Shown: positions 37,218 through 45,320 of the stretch, in pieces
How positions within the stretch are numbered: position 1 is the stretch's first letter
How the letters are laid out: every line of letters starts with the position of its first letter
DNA from: an uncultured Myxococcales bacterium
Lineage (GTDB): Bacteria; Myxococcota_A; UBA9042; DTJE01
DNA: 64,000 bases
Direction: 5' to 3'
Assembly (NCBI GenBank): GCA_937975765.1
Contig: CALJUR010000002.1
Span: forward strand, 62,001-126,000
Program-made: the position numbers and the translations under genes
The notes under the pieces: model-generated
What the model saw: the letters and a program-made list of their open reading frames with translations, nothing else
Database searches by the model: none
Told to the model about the DNA's origin: nothing

Positions 37218-39209
37218 CTACCGATCGGGGGGCCGATTCGCAACCCGGAATTCGTCGAGATCCGCCGCGTCCAGCGGCAGCAGGGCCAGCAGCACCTCGG
37301 GTACCGCGATGCCGATCCGGAGGGCTTCCATGCCGGTGTAGGGGCGGTTCGGGAACCGCGTCATGGCCAGGGGAACGGCCCCCGCCACCCGACGCACCTG
37401 CCGGCAGGACGGGAGGAGCGTGTCCGGGTGCAACGCCCGGTAGCACTCCAGCCCCTGGTAGAAGACGATCGGCCGGTCCGGCACGCGCCCGGAGGCCAGG
37501 AAGGACCGGAACCCTTCCACCTGCCAGTCCGCACCGTGCAGCCAGCCCAGCGCCGTGAAAAGGTGGCCCGTGCGGAACACGTCCAGCACGGTCCCGCCCA
37601 CGACCCGCGCCGCCGCGCCCAGGTCCAGGTCGTCGTCCGGCACCAGGACCAGGGCGCGGGGGGGAAGAGCGTCCACGGCCTTGCGGGCGAAGGCGAACTC
37701 GCGCTGGGTGTCGAAGTCGTTGTCGGCGATCATCGAACGGTGCGTCAGGACCGGGGACGCCAGCACCAGCCCGGCGCAGGCCCATGCCACCGCGGGCACC
37801 CGAACGCGCTGCGCGAACCATTCGGCGATCCTGAAGGCCCCCAGCCCGACCGAGGTCGCGACCACCCCGGTGAACAGCACGTGGTGCCGCATCCCCTCCA
37901 GCGGGGCGATGCCGGTGCCGACCATGCGGGTCAGGTGGAAGCCGAACCACGGCAGCAGCAGCAGCATCGCCGCGGCGGGGGGGAAGGCCAGGGGGCGGTC
38001 GTCGCGCGCGGGCAGCAGGCCCGCGAACCACGCCACCAGGAACGCCAGGGGGAACACGCCGGGCATCACCAGCCAGGTGGGATAGAAGCGGTCGTCCGGC
38101 AGCATCCCGTATGGCCACGTGACGTGCATCTCGAAGCCGGGCAGTTCGGGCGTCGTCACGTTGCCGGGCCACAGCGGGTTGCCGGGCCAGGACAGCAGCG
38201 CCACCGCCAGGAACAGCAAGCCCGCGGCGCCCGCGAACACCGTCCTCAGGGACGCCTCGCCGGCGAACCGCGCGGCCGGCTCGGCGTACCGCTTCGAGTC
38301 CCACGCCACCGCCAGGACCAGCAGCAGGAAGATCTCGACGGGCACCAGCATGCCGGTGGCCTTGGACGCCTGCACCGGGACCTGGCGCATCAGCAGGACC
38401 GCCTGGACCAGGAAGGGCAACGCCAGGGCCATCGCCGCCCCCGACCACGCAAGGATCGGGCGCAGGCGCCTCCACCCGGCCGTGCGCGCCGCGATCGCCA
38501 CGTGCATCGCCACCAGGACAGGCGCCACCCCCAGCCCCTCCATCCGCGTCTGCACGAAGGCCAGCATCGACAGCGCGTACAGGGCCGCGTCCAGGTGCCG
38601 GCGCCCGTCCAGCCACGCCAGCAGGTGCACGAAGCCCGCGACCAGCAGCACCGAGGCCGGGGTCTCCAGGTTGAAGCCGTTGGCGAAGTATACGGCGGTG
38701 GGATAGGCGGCGAACGCCAGGGCCGCCAGCGTCGCGGCCACCCGCGATCCGGACAGCCTTCGGGCCAGCAGGAAGACGGGCACGACCCCCAGCGCGCCGG
38801 CAATCGTCGTCATCGCGAACGCGGCGTCCAGCGACGGCCCGAACGCCATGCTGACCAGGTGCAGCAGCCCGCGCCATGCGGGGGGGTAGTTCAGGCCCAC
38901 GTGCACCGACAGGCCGTCCCGGGCCCATGCCGCGATGTCGACCAGGTGGGACAGGTCGGAATGGGCGGTCAGGACCACGGTGCGGGGGGCGGACAGCCAG
39001 CGGACGGCCAGCGCCGCGACCGCCAGGGCCAGCACCAGCAGGGCGTCCAGCGGCCGGCGCCGCGCCGAGGTCGCCATGCGGACCCCGGCCAGCACCAGGT
39101 AGAGAAGCATCGTCCCGATCGCCAGGAGATTGACGACGGCCTGCAGGTCGGAGCGGACGACCGGTGCGGACGCCTGGGCGAGGACCGTCAGCGGGATCGG
39201 CAGCGTCAC
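37218..39209 (-). CDS. GT-C-like multi-pass membrane protein (paralogue 2)
   Basis: A 663-aa protein with about a dozen hydrophobic segments and a soluble tail. It is clearly paralogous to 16853-18925. Shared segments include SDLSHLVDIAAWARDGL (NGDLTHVADLQQWAR there), NYPPAWRGLL, FVQTRMEGLG, GTGIAPLEGMRHHVLF, FDTQREF and FYQGLECYRALHPDT. It is probably a polyprenyl-phosphate-dependent glycosyltransferase of the inner membrane. The GTG start lies 31 bp after the ROK kinase gene, tying it to the inositol-type operon. Confidence 0.78.
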   Translation of the reverse strand: MTLPIPLTVLAQASAPVVRSDLQAVVNLLAIGTMLLYLVLAGVRMATSARRRPLDALLVLALAVAALAVRWLSAPRTVVLTAHSDLSHLVDIAAWARDGLSVHVGLNYPPAWRGLLHLVSMAFGPSLDAAFAMTTIAGALGVVPVFLLARRLSGSRVAATLAALAFAAYPTAVYFANGFNLETPASVLLVAGFVHLLAWLDGRRHLDAALYALSMLAFVQTRMEGLGVAPVLVAMHVAIAARTAGWRRLRPILAWSGAAMALALPFLVQAVLLMRQVPVQASKATGMLVPVEIFLLLVLAVAWDSKRYAEPAARFAGEASLRTVFAGAAGLLFLAVALLSWPGNPLWPGNVTTPELPGFEMHVTWPYGMLPDDRFYPTWLVMPGVFPLAFLVAWFAGLLPARDDRPLAFPPAAAMLLLLPWFGFHLTRMVGTGIAPLEGMRHHVLFTGVVATSVGLGAFRIAEWFAQRVRVPAVAWACAGLVLASPVLTHRSMIADNDFDTQREFAFARKAVDALPPRALVLVPDDDLDLGAAARVVGGTVLDVFRTGHLFTALGWLHGADWQVEGFRSFLASGRVPDRPIVFYQGLECYRALHPDTLLPSCRQVRRVAGAVPLAMTRFPNRPYTGMEALRIGIAVPEVLLALLPLDAADLDEFRVANRPPDR

Positions 39210-39240
39210 GGGGGCCTCGCGAAAGGGGACCCGGCCGATC

Positions 39241-40218
39241 CTACCCGGCGGGGGCCTCGCGGGACGCCTCGTCGAACAGGGCGGCGGCCCCGAGTATCCC
39301 CCCGTCCTCCCACAGCGCGCAAGGGACGACGCGGGCCGCCTCGTTGATGCACCGGTAGCCCCGGGTCGGCAGTTCGTCCAGCAGGGTGGGCAGGAACGCG
39401 GGCCAGGCCCGGGCCAGGCCGCCGGCCAGCACCACCAGCGGCACGTCCAGGACCTGCAGCAGGGCCCCGATCCCGATCGCCAGGTAGCGGCCGAACCGCT
39501 CGAAATACTCGGTGCACCGCGGGTCGCCGGTCATCGCGGCCTCGTACAACTGCCGCGGCAGGTCCGGGTCGGCGGCTGCCACGTCGGTCAGGCCGCCGAA
39601 CAGGCGATCCTCGCGGACGCGGTTCCGCAGGCCGTTGGCCGACGCGTACTGCTCCAGGCAGCCGCGGTTGCCGCACTGGCACGGGAAGCCGTTCGGCTCG
39701 ACGGTGGCATGGCCGATCTCGCCGGCCATGCCCTGGGCGCCGCGGTACAGCCGGCCGTCCAGGAACAGGCCGCCCCCGATGCCGCTGCCCAGGGTCAGCA
39801 GGGCGAAGTCGCGGTGGCCGGCCCCCGCACCGTACAGGGCCTCCCCCATCGTGACGGCGTTGGCGTCGTTGTCCAGGAAGACCGGGCAGTCGAGGCGATC
39901 GGCCAGCAGGTCCCGCAGCGGGAAGTGCGACCACGCCGGGAAGTTGGGCGAGTGCACGACGACGCCTTCGTCGAACCGGACCGCGCCCGCTGCCCCGATG
40001 CTGACCGCCGCCAGGTCCGCCGGCCCCAGGCCCGCGCCCGCGCACAGCCCCCGCACCACCGCCTCCAGCCGGTCGATCGTCCCGTCCTGGGTCTTGCCTT
40101 CCAGGGTCAGGAAGGTCGTGTCCCGGGTCTGGATGACGCCGTCCCGGACCAGCCCCGCCTTGACGCGGGTGCCGCCCAGGTCGATCGCCGCCACCCGCCT
40201 GTCCGGATGGTCGCTCAC
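39241..40218 (-). CDS. ROK-family sugar kinase
   Basis: A 325-aa kinase. The N-terminal phosphate loop is AIDLGGTRVKAG, the catalytic Asp is in VFLDNDANAVTMGEALYG, and the ROK zinc site is CQCGNRGCLEQYAS preceded by GEIGHATVE. GSGIGGGLFLDG is also typical. Glucokinase is the usual default, but its place directly after the nucleotidyltransferase (GTGA overlap) and near inositol genes allows a cyclitol or sugar substrate. The start is GTG at 40218. Confidence 0.87.
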   Translation of the reverse strand: MSDHPDRRVAAIDLGGTRVKAGLVRDGVIQTRDTTFLTLEGKTQDGTIDRLEAVVRGLCAGAGLGPADLAAVSIGAAGAVRFDEGVVVHSPNFPAWSHFPLRDLLADRLDCPVFLDNDANAVTMGEALYGAGAGHRDFALLTLGSGIGGGLFLDGRLYRGAQGMAGEIGHATVEPNGFPCQCGNRGCLEQYASANGLRNRVREDRLFGGLTDVAAADPDLPRQLYEAAMTGDPRCTEYFERFGRYLAIGIGALLQVLDVPLVVLAGGLARAWPAFLPTLLDELPTRGYRCINEAARVVPCALWEDGGILGAAALFDEASREAPAG

Positions 40219-40979
40219 TCGGACGGTTCCCAGTTGCGGGTCAGGAAGTCCGCCTCGTTCATCAGCCGCTCCTCGGCGGCCTCCAGTTCCTGCAGGGTGT
40301 CGATTTCCAGCCAGCCCAGCCCGGACAGGTCGCAGATCGACGCCGGCCGCCCGCCGTCCGCCAGCGCCTGCACGACCTCCTCGGCGACGCCGTTCTCGGG
40401 CCGCGTGGCCAGCACCGTCCGGAAGCACTCGCGCCACGCCTTCGCGCCCTCCGGCCGCACCAGCGTCATGCCGATGTAGCCGCAGTTCCACTGGTCCAGT
40501 TTCTTGCTGATCCGGACGACGCGCCGGTCCCCGTCCAGGGCCACCTTCATGTCGTCCGCGCCCAGCGGCCGATCGAAATCCGTGGCGCACACCACGTCGC
40601 CCGGCGTCGCGGTGAAACGGTCCGCGAAGGCCAGCGGGTAGATGTGGTCCACGTTCATCAGCAGGAAGTCGTCGTCCTCCTTCAGCGCCCGGACGCCCGC
40701 CGCCACGCTGAGGATGTTGGCCTTCTCGAAATCGGGATTGGACGCCACCTCGATGTCCGGCGCCTCGACTTCCAGGAACTCGCGCACCAGGTCCTCGCGG
40801 TAGCCCGCGACGACCACGATGCGACCGCCCGGGGCCACCGCGCGGCGGGCGAAGGCCAGGTCGTAGGCCAGCAGCGGCCACCCGGCACAACTGACCAGCG
40901 CCTTCGGGACGGTGGCGGTCAGGGGACGCAACCGGGCGCCCAGGCCCGCGGCCAGCAGGATCACGTTGTTCGGCTTCAT
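40215..40979 (-). CDS. MobA/RmlA-like nucleotidyltransferase, possible CTP:inositol-1-phosphate cytidylyltransferase
   Basis: A 254-aa enzyme with the nucleotide loop LLAAGLGARLRPLTA, catalytic Lys K26 (VPKALV), the metal Asp in LLMNVDHIYP and a late EIDTLQEL segment. Such soluble enzymes activate a phosphorylated small molecule as its CDP or NDP derivative. Overlaps of 4 bp with both the HAD and ROK genes show one operon. An inositol-phosphate synthase and a CDP-alcohol phosphotransferase are divergently encoded, so inositol-1-phosphate is the favoured substrate by context. LicC-like choline phosphate activation is the main alternative. Confidence 0.8.
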   Translation of the reverse strand: MKPNNVILLAAGLGARLRPLTATVPKALVSCAGWPLLAYDLAFARRAVAPGGRIVVVAGYREDLVREFLEVEAPDIEVASNPDFEKANILSVAAGVRALKEDDDFLLMNVDHIYPLAFADRFTATPGDVVCATDFDRPLGADDMKVALDGDRRVVRISKKLDQWNCGYIGMTLVRPEGAKAWRECFRTVLATRPENGVAEEVVQALADGGRPASICDLSGLGWLEIDTLQELEAAEERLMNEADFLTRNWEPSE

Positions 40980-41614
40980 TCGACGATATCCAGCAAGGAG
41001 GTCAGGCGATCGACCGTGGGAACCCCGGGGAAGCGGCGCTGGAAGTCCTGCGCCGTGAAGGTGCCGGTCCGCGCGACGAACCGGACGTGGTTGACCTGGG
41101 CCTTCTCGCCGTCCTTCAGCGAATCGCCCACGAAGACCAGTTCGTCCCCGTCCAGGCCGAAGACCTGCTTCACGTGCCGGAAGTGGTCGGCACCCTTGAA
41201 GAAGTTCGGACGGGCGCCCAGCACCAGGTCGAACCGGACGTCGGGCTCGCGCGCGACGAACTGGTCCACCAGTTCCTGGAAGTTGTTGGACGACACGATG
41301 CACTTGAAGCCCTTGTCCTGCAGGCCCCGGACGGCGGACTTCACGTCGTCGTCGAAGCGCTCGGCGAAGAACCCGGCGATCTTGGTCGCCTCGAACTCGG
41401 CGGCCGCGTCGTCGTTGCGGGGGTCGCCGGGGGCGATCAACTCCAGTTGCTGCCGGAAGGGCAGGCCCGAGGTGCGCAGGTACTCGGTGCGGGCGAAGGC
41501 GAGGTCCAGGCCGTGGCGGCGGTGCATCACGCCGGCGGCGATGTCGGCGAACCCGCCCATCGTGTCGACCAGCGTCCCGTCGAAATCGAACATCACCGCG
41601 CGAGCCCGACCCAT
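40976..41614 (-). CDS. HAD-superfamily phosphatase
   Basis: A 212-aa HAD hydrolase. Motif I is FDFDGTLVDT with nucleophile D10 and acid D12, motif II is IVSSNN, motif III Lys is near FFKGADHF, and motif IV is FVGDSLKDGEKA. The cap is helical (C1 type). The ATG at 41614 has GGAGGG upstream. It is the first gene of the minus-strand operon with the nucleotidyltransferase and ROK kinase. In known bacterial inositol-lipid clusters a HAD phosphatase removes the phosphate after phosphotransfer, which is the role I infer here. Confidence 0.85.
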   Translation of the reverse strand: MGRARAVMFDFDGTLVDTMGGFADIAAGVMHRRHGLDLAFARTEYLRTSGLPFRQQLELIAPGDPRNDDAAAEFEATKIAGFFAERFDDDVKSAVRGLQDKGFKCIVSSNNFQELVDQFVAREPDVRFDLVLGARPNFFKGADHFRHVKQVFGLDGDELVFVGDSLKDGEKAQVNHVRFVARTGTFTAQDFQRRFPGVPTVDRLTSLLDIVE

Positions 41615-41948
41615 CGAGTCCCTCCGATCCGCGCCAGGCGGTCCCCGGGGCGAACTTATAGCAGGAGTCGTGCCGCGAAACGAGCCTCGTCCTGCCTGGA
41701 GTTGCGGCGATGGGGATCTGCCGGGTGGAGTGTCGTTCATCCATCGATTGGCCAAAGCGGGCCGCACGGGTAACGCGACGGCCTCATCCCGCGGCACGGC
41801 GCGGGTGGGCCGGCGTCGGCGCATCCCGGTGGCGGCACTGGGCGGGGCGCTTTCGACGATTTTCGAACAGCATCCGGCAGGCTTCTTGCTAATGGAGGCC
41901 GGCAGCCTCCGGGCGGGGCCCAGGGGCGCTCACGGAGAAGGAGGGGTC
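41615..41948. other. Divergent intergenic region of the inositol-type cluster
   Basis: This 334-bp gap separates the HAD and inositol-phosphate synthase operons. A minus-strand -10-like TATAAG preceded by TGC is at 41655-41660 but lacks a convincing -35. I find no conserved RNA, repeat or gene in the rest. Confidence 0.5.
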
Positions 41949-43277
41949 ATGGATCATCGTCACGAAGTCGCGCCGGCCGAGGGGAAACTGGGCGTCCTGG
42001 TCGTCGGCATGGGGGCCGTCGGCACCACGCTGATGGGAGGCGTCCACCTGGTCCGGAAGGGGGTCGCGAAGCCCATCGGGTCGGTCACGCAGATGGGCAC
42101 CATCCGGCTGGGCAAGCGGACCGAGAACCGCACCCCGTACATCCGGGACTTCGTGCCCCTGTCGAAGCTGGACGACATCGTCTTCGGCGGCTGGGACATT
42201 TTCGAGGACACCGCGTACGAGGCCGCCAAGCACGCCGCCGTGCTGTCCAATGATCACATCGAGGCGATTGCCGACGAACTGAAGGCCCTGAAGCCGATGA
42301 AGGCCGTGTTCGACCAGAACTACGTCCGCCGGCTGGACGGCCCGAACGTCAAGACGGGCGCCACGAAGTACGACCTGGCGATGCAGCTGGTCGAGGACAT
42401 CAAGACCTTCAAGGAGCAGAACGGCTGCGCCCGGGTCGTCGTGATCTGGTGCGCGTCCACCGAGACCTTCATCCGGGTCGGCGAGATCCACCGCGATTTG
42501 AAGGCCTTCGAGGCGGCGATGAAGTCCAACCATGCCGACATCGCCCCGTCGATGCTGTACTGCTGGGCGGCCCTGCAGGCGGGCGTGCCGTTCATCAACG
42601 GCGCCCCGAACCTGTCCGCCGACGTGCCCGCCCTTTACCAGTACGCGAAGGAGCGCAAGGTCCCGGTGTGCGGCAAGGACTTCAAGACGGGCCAGACCCT
42701 GATGAAGACCATCCTGGCCCCCGGGTTCAAGGCGCGCATGCTGGGCCTGTCGGGCTGGTACTCGACGAACATCCTGGGCAACCGGGACGGCGAGGTGCTG
42801 GACGACCCGGGCAGTTTCAAGACGAAGGAGGAGTCCAAGCTGTCGGTGCTGGACACCATCCTGCGCCCGGACCAGTTCCCGGACCTGTACGGCAACTACC
42901 ACCACCTGGTGCGGATCAACTACTACCCGCCGCGCGGCGACAACAAGGAAGGGTGGGACAACATCGACATCTTCGGGTGGCTGGGCTACCCGATGCAGAT
43001 CAAGGTCAACTTCCTGTGCCGCGACAGCATCCTGGCGGCCCCGGTGGCCCTGGACCTGGTCCTGTTCACCGACCTGGCGGCGCGCGCGGGCATGGGCGGC
43101 ATCCAGGAGTGGCTGTCGTTCTTCTTCAAGAGCCCGATGCACCTGGAGGGGCTGTATCCCGAGCACGACCTCTTCATCCAGCAGATGAAGATGAAGAACA
43201 CGCTGCGGTACCTGATGGGCGAGGAACTGATCACCCACCTGGGCGTGGAGTACTACGACTACTTCGAGGACCGGTAG
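41949..43277 (+). CDS. Myo-inositol-phosphate synthase family protein
   Basis: A 442-aa protein. The NAD loop is VVGMGAVGTTLMGG. The signature region of inositol-3-phosphate synthases is clear (KDFKTGQTLMKT, STNILGNRDGEVLDDP, FKTKEESK). The enzyme converts glucose 6-phosphate to inositol phosphate using bound NAD. The ATG follows GGAGAAGGAGGGG. A CDP-alcohol phosphotransferase gene starts 4 bp after the stop. The family also contains archaeal and bacterial forms used for inositol lipids or di-inositol phosphate, which suits this context. Confidence 0.92.
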   Translation: MDHRHEVAPAEGKLGVLVVGMGAVGTTLMGGVHLVRKGVAKPIGSVTQMGTIRLGKRTENRTPYIRDFVPLSKLDDIVFGGWDIFEDTAYEAAKHAAVLSNDHIEAIADELKALKPMKAVFDQNYVRRLDGPNVKTGATKYDLAMQLVEDIKTFKEQNGCARVVVIWCASTETFIRVGEIHRDLKAFEAAMKSNHADIAPSMLYCWAALQAGVPFINGAPNLSADVPALYQYAKERKVPVCGKDFKTGQTLMKTILAPGFKARMLGLSGWYSTNILGNRDGEVLDDPGSFKTKEESKLSVLDTILRPDQFPDLYGNYHHLVRINYYPPRGDNKEGWDNIDIFGWLGYPMQIKVNFLCRDSILAAPVALDLVLFTDLAARAGMGGIQEWLSFFFKSPMHLEGLYPEHDLFIQQMKMKNTLRYLMGEELITHLGVEYYDYFEDR

Positions 43278-43281
43278 CGGC

Positions 43282-44397
43282 ATGGAATTCCTGGTGGTTC
43301 CCGTCGAAGGGGACGTCCGGCACCTGCTGGGCCTCGGCCTGGAGGAGCGCGGCGCCCGCATGCTGTCCTCGGCGGGGCTGGCCCCGGCAGCGGGGCCTGC
43401 CGGCGAGGACGCGCTGGTCCTGTACCCGGGGGAACGGGTGGGCCCGGGGGGGCTGGGCAGGGAGATCGCGGCCCTGGCGCCCCTGGCGGACGAGGTGATC
43501 GCCGCGACCGGCGGGGCGGCGTGCGACACGGGGCGGCCCGTGCTGCTGCTGGGCTCCGCGGCGCGGCGGCGCCTGGCCGAAGGGACGTCCCTGGCCGGGG
43601 AGGTCTACGGGCGCGCGATCGCGGCGGGTACGGTGCCGCGGACGCTCCAGGCCCCGACGCTGCCGGTGACGGACCGGCCTTCGAGGGCGCGCGCGAAGCG
43701 GATGCTGCTGCACGCGTTGCGCAAGCCCATCGACGGCCTGGTGTCCCGCACCCTGAACCGGCCGATCTCCATCCGGGTGTCCTCGCTGCTGGTCGAGACG
43801 CCGCTGACGCCCAACCACCTGTCGGTGATCTGCTTCGTGCTGGCGATGGCCGCGGCCGGGATGATGGTCGCGGGCTGGTTCTGGCAGGGGGCGCTGCTGA
43901 TGCACGTCTCGTCCATCCTGGACGGCTGCGACGGCGAGGTGGCGCGGCTGAAGTTCCAGGCGTCCCGGCTGGGCGGCTGGCTGGACACCGTCTTCGATGA
44001 TGTGTCGAACAACGTGTTTGCGCTGGCGACCGGCATCGGGCTGTTCCTGTCGCACCGGGCCGACGGGCGTCCCCAGGTGGGCCTGGCCCTGCTGGCGATG
44101 GCCGCGACGGGCTTCGCGCTGGTGATCCCGACCGTCGTCGCGACCTACCGCAGGCTGATCCGCGGCGGTGCGTCCGACTCGGGATCGCTGGAGTGGGAGG
44201 GCCAGAACCAGGTCTCGGGCTGGCGCCGCTTCGTGCTGCGCTACCTGATGCCGCTGGGCAAGCGCGATGCGTACCTGCTGATCTACCTGCTGTTCGCGAT
44301 CGCGGGGCTGCCCGAGGCGATCGTCGTCCTGTACGTCGTCGGGGCCTCCATCGCGGCGGCCACGCTGCTGAGCGATCCGGCCGCGCGCGCCACCTGA
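43282..44397 (+). CDS. CDP-alcohol phosphatidyltransferase with diverged N-terminal domain
   Basis: A 371-aa membrane enzyme. The family motif is complete: D217-G-x2-A-R-x8-G-x3-D-x3-D (DGEVARLKF, then GGWLDTVFDD). About six hydrophobic segments lie after residue 175. The linker RKPIDGLVSRTLNRPISIRVS precedes it, as in bifunctional inositol-phosphate cytidylyltransferase/phosphotransferases. Residues 1-125, where that cytidylyltransferase would be, lack the LAAGxGxR loop, and a separate nucleotidyltransferase is encoded divergently. It probably joins CDP-inositol, or CDP-diacylglycerol and inositol phosphate, to a second alcohol. Confidence 0.85.
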   Translation: MEFLVVPVEGDVRHLLGLGLEERGARMLSSAGLAPAAGPAGEDALVLYPGERVGPGGLGREIAALAPLADEVIAATGGAACDTGRPVLLLGSAARRRLAEGTSLAGEVYGRAIAAGTVPRTLQAPTLPVTDRPSRARAKRMLLHALRKPIDGLVSRTLNRPISIRVSSLLVETPLTPNHLSVICFVLAMAAAGMMVAGWFWQGALLMHVSSILDGCDGEVARLKFQASRLGGWLDTVFDDVSNNVFALATGIGLFLSHRADGRPQVGLALLAMAATGFALVIPTVVATYRRLIRGGASDSGSLEWEGQNQVSGWRRFVLRYLMPLGKRDAYLLIYLLFAIAGLPEAIVVLYVVGASIAAATLLSDPAARAT

Positions 44398-44519
44398 CGC
44401 TTTTCCCCGCCGGGCTCGAATCCAGTCGTCCCGCGGCATTGCGGGCGCGGGGGCCCCCGTCGGCCCGGGAGGTTGTGGTAGACTGCCGCCATCCGGGTTC
44501 GAGCCGCCTGGGGGGGACC

Positions 44520-45320
44520 GTGCATTCGCTGCCGATGCTGCTGGCTCTGGCGCTCTACGGGGCCAGCGCCGTCTTCCACCTGCTGGCCCTGTCGCGGGTC
44601 TGGCCGCGGGCGCTGTCGGTCGCGAAGCCGTTGCTGGCCGCGGCCGCCCTGGCGCACCTGCTGGCGATCGGCCACCAGCACCTGGGAGGCTTCCCGCCTC
44701 CCGTCACTGCGCCTTCCTCGCTGCTGAACCTGGCGTTGTTCGCGGGCGTTGCGGCGTTCGTCGTCTTCGACCTGTTCGCGCGGACCCGCATCGCAGGCGC
44801 CTTCGTCGCGCCGATCGCCCTGCTGGTGCTGGCGACGCTGTTCAACCACGCGGGCACCCAGCAGACGGCCGAACACCTGCGGTTCATGCGGTTCGTGACG
44901 CCCGTGCACATCGCGACCTCGGCGGTGGGCTTCCTGTGCTTCGCGGTGTCGTTCGCGGCCTCGACGATGGCCATCCTGGCCGACCAGCGCCTGCGCGAGC
45001 GCCGCGGCCGCGGGCGGATCCCCCTGCCGCCGCTGTCGCGCCTGGAGGACTGGTCGGCGGGCGCGATCCGCATCGGGTTCCCGTTCTACACGCTGGGCAT
45101 CATCCTGGGGACCGTGTGGGCCTACTGGGGCGGGGACGGCGGCGCGGTGCTGCTGCCCGAGTACCTGCTGGGGGTCGGCGTCTGGGTGCTGTACGCCGTC
45201 ATCGTGCTGCTATCCGCCACGACGGGCTGGCGGGGGCGGCGGGCCTCGGTGCTGACCGTGATCGGGTTCCTGTCCACGCTGCCGATGATGGTGATGTACG
45301 CGCTGCGGAGGCTGGGCTGA
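44520..45320 (+). CDS. hemX: HemX/CcsA-like cytochrome c assembly membrane protein
   Basis: A 266-aa protein with eight hydrophobic segments. The Trp-rich GTVWAYWGGDGG is a weakened form of the haem-binding WWD region of CcsA proteins. Conserved His residues occur in LLAIGHQH and VTPVHIATSAVGF. HemX-like members are encoded directly before hemA in many bacteria, as here (1-bp overlap), and are thought to affect glutamyl-tRNA reductase or haem handling. The GTG at 44520 follows GGGGGGACC. A -10-like TGGTAGACT lies about 40 bp upstream. Confidence 0.8.
   Translation: MHSLPMLLALALYGASAVFHLLALSRVWPRALSVAKPLLAAAALAHLLAIGHQHLGGFPPPVTAPSSLLNLALFAGVAAFVVFDLFARTRIAGAFVAPIALLVLATLFNHAGTQQTAEHLRFMRFVTPVHIATSAVGFLCFAVSFAASTMAILADQRLRERRGRGRIPLPPLSRLEDWSAGAIRIGFPFYTLGIILGTVWAYWGGDGGAVLLPEYLLGVGVWVLYAVIVLLSATTGWRGRRASVLTVIGFLSTLPMMVMYALRRLG

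Noticed and set aside
39241..40218. Firm glucokinase assignment for the ROK kinase
   Set aside because: ROK specificity cannot be read from the visible motifs, and the inositol context offers other substrates.
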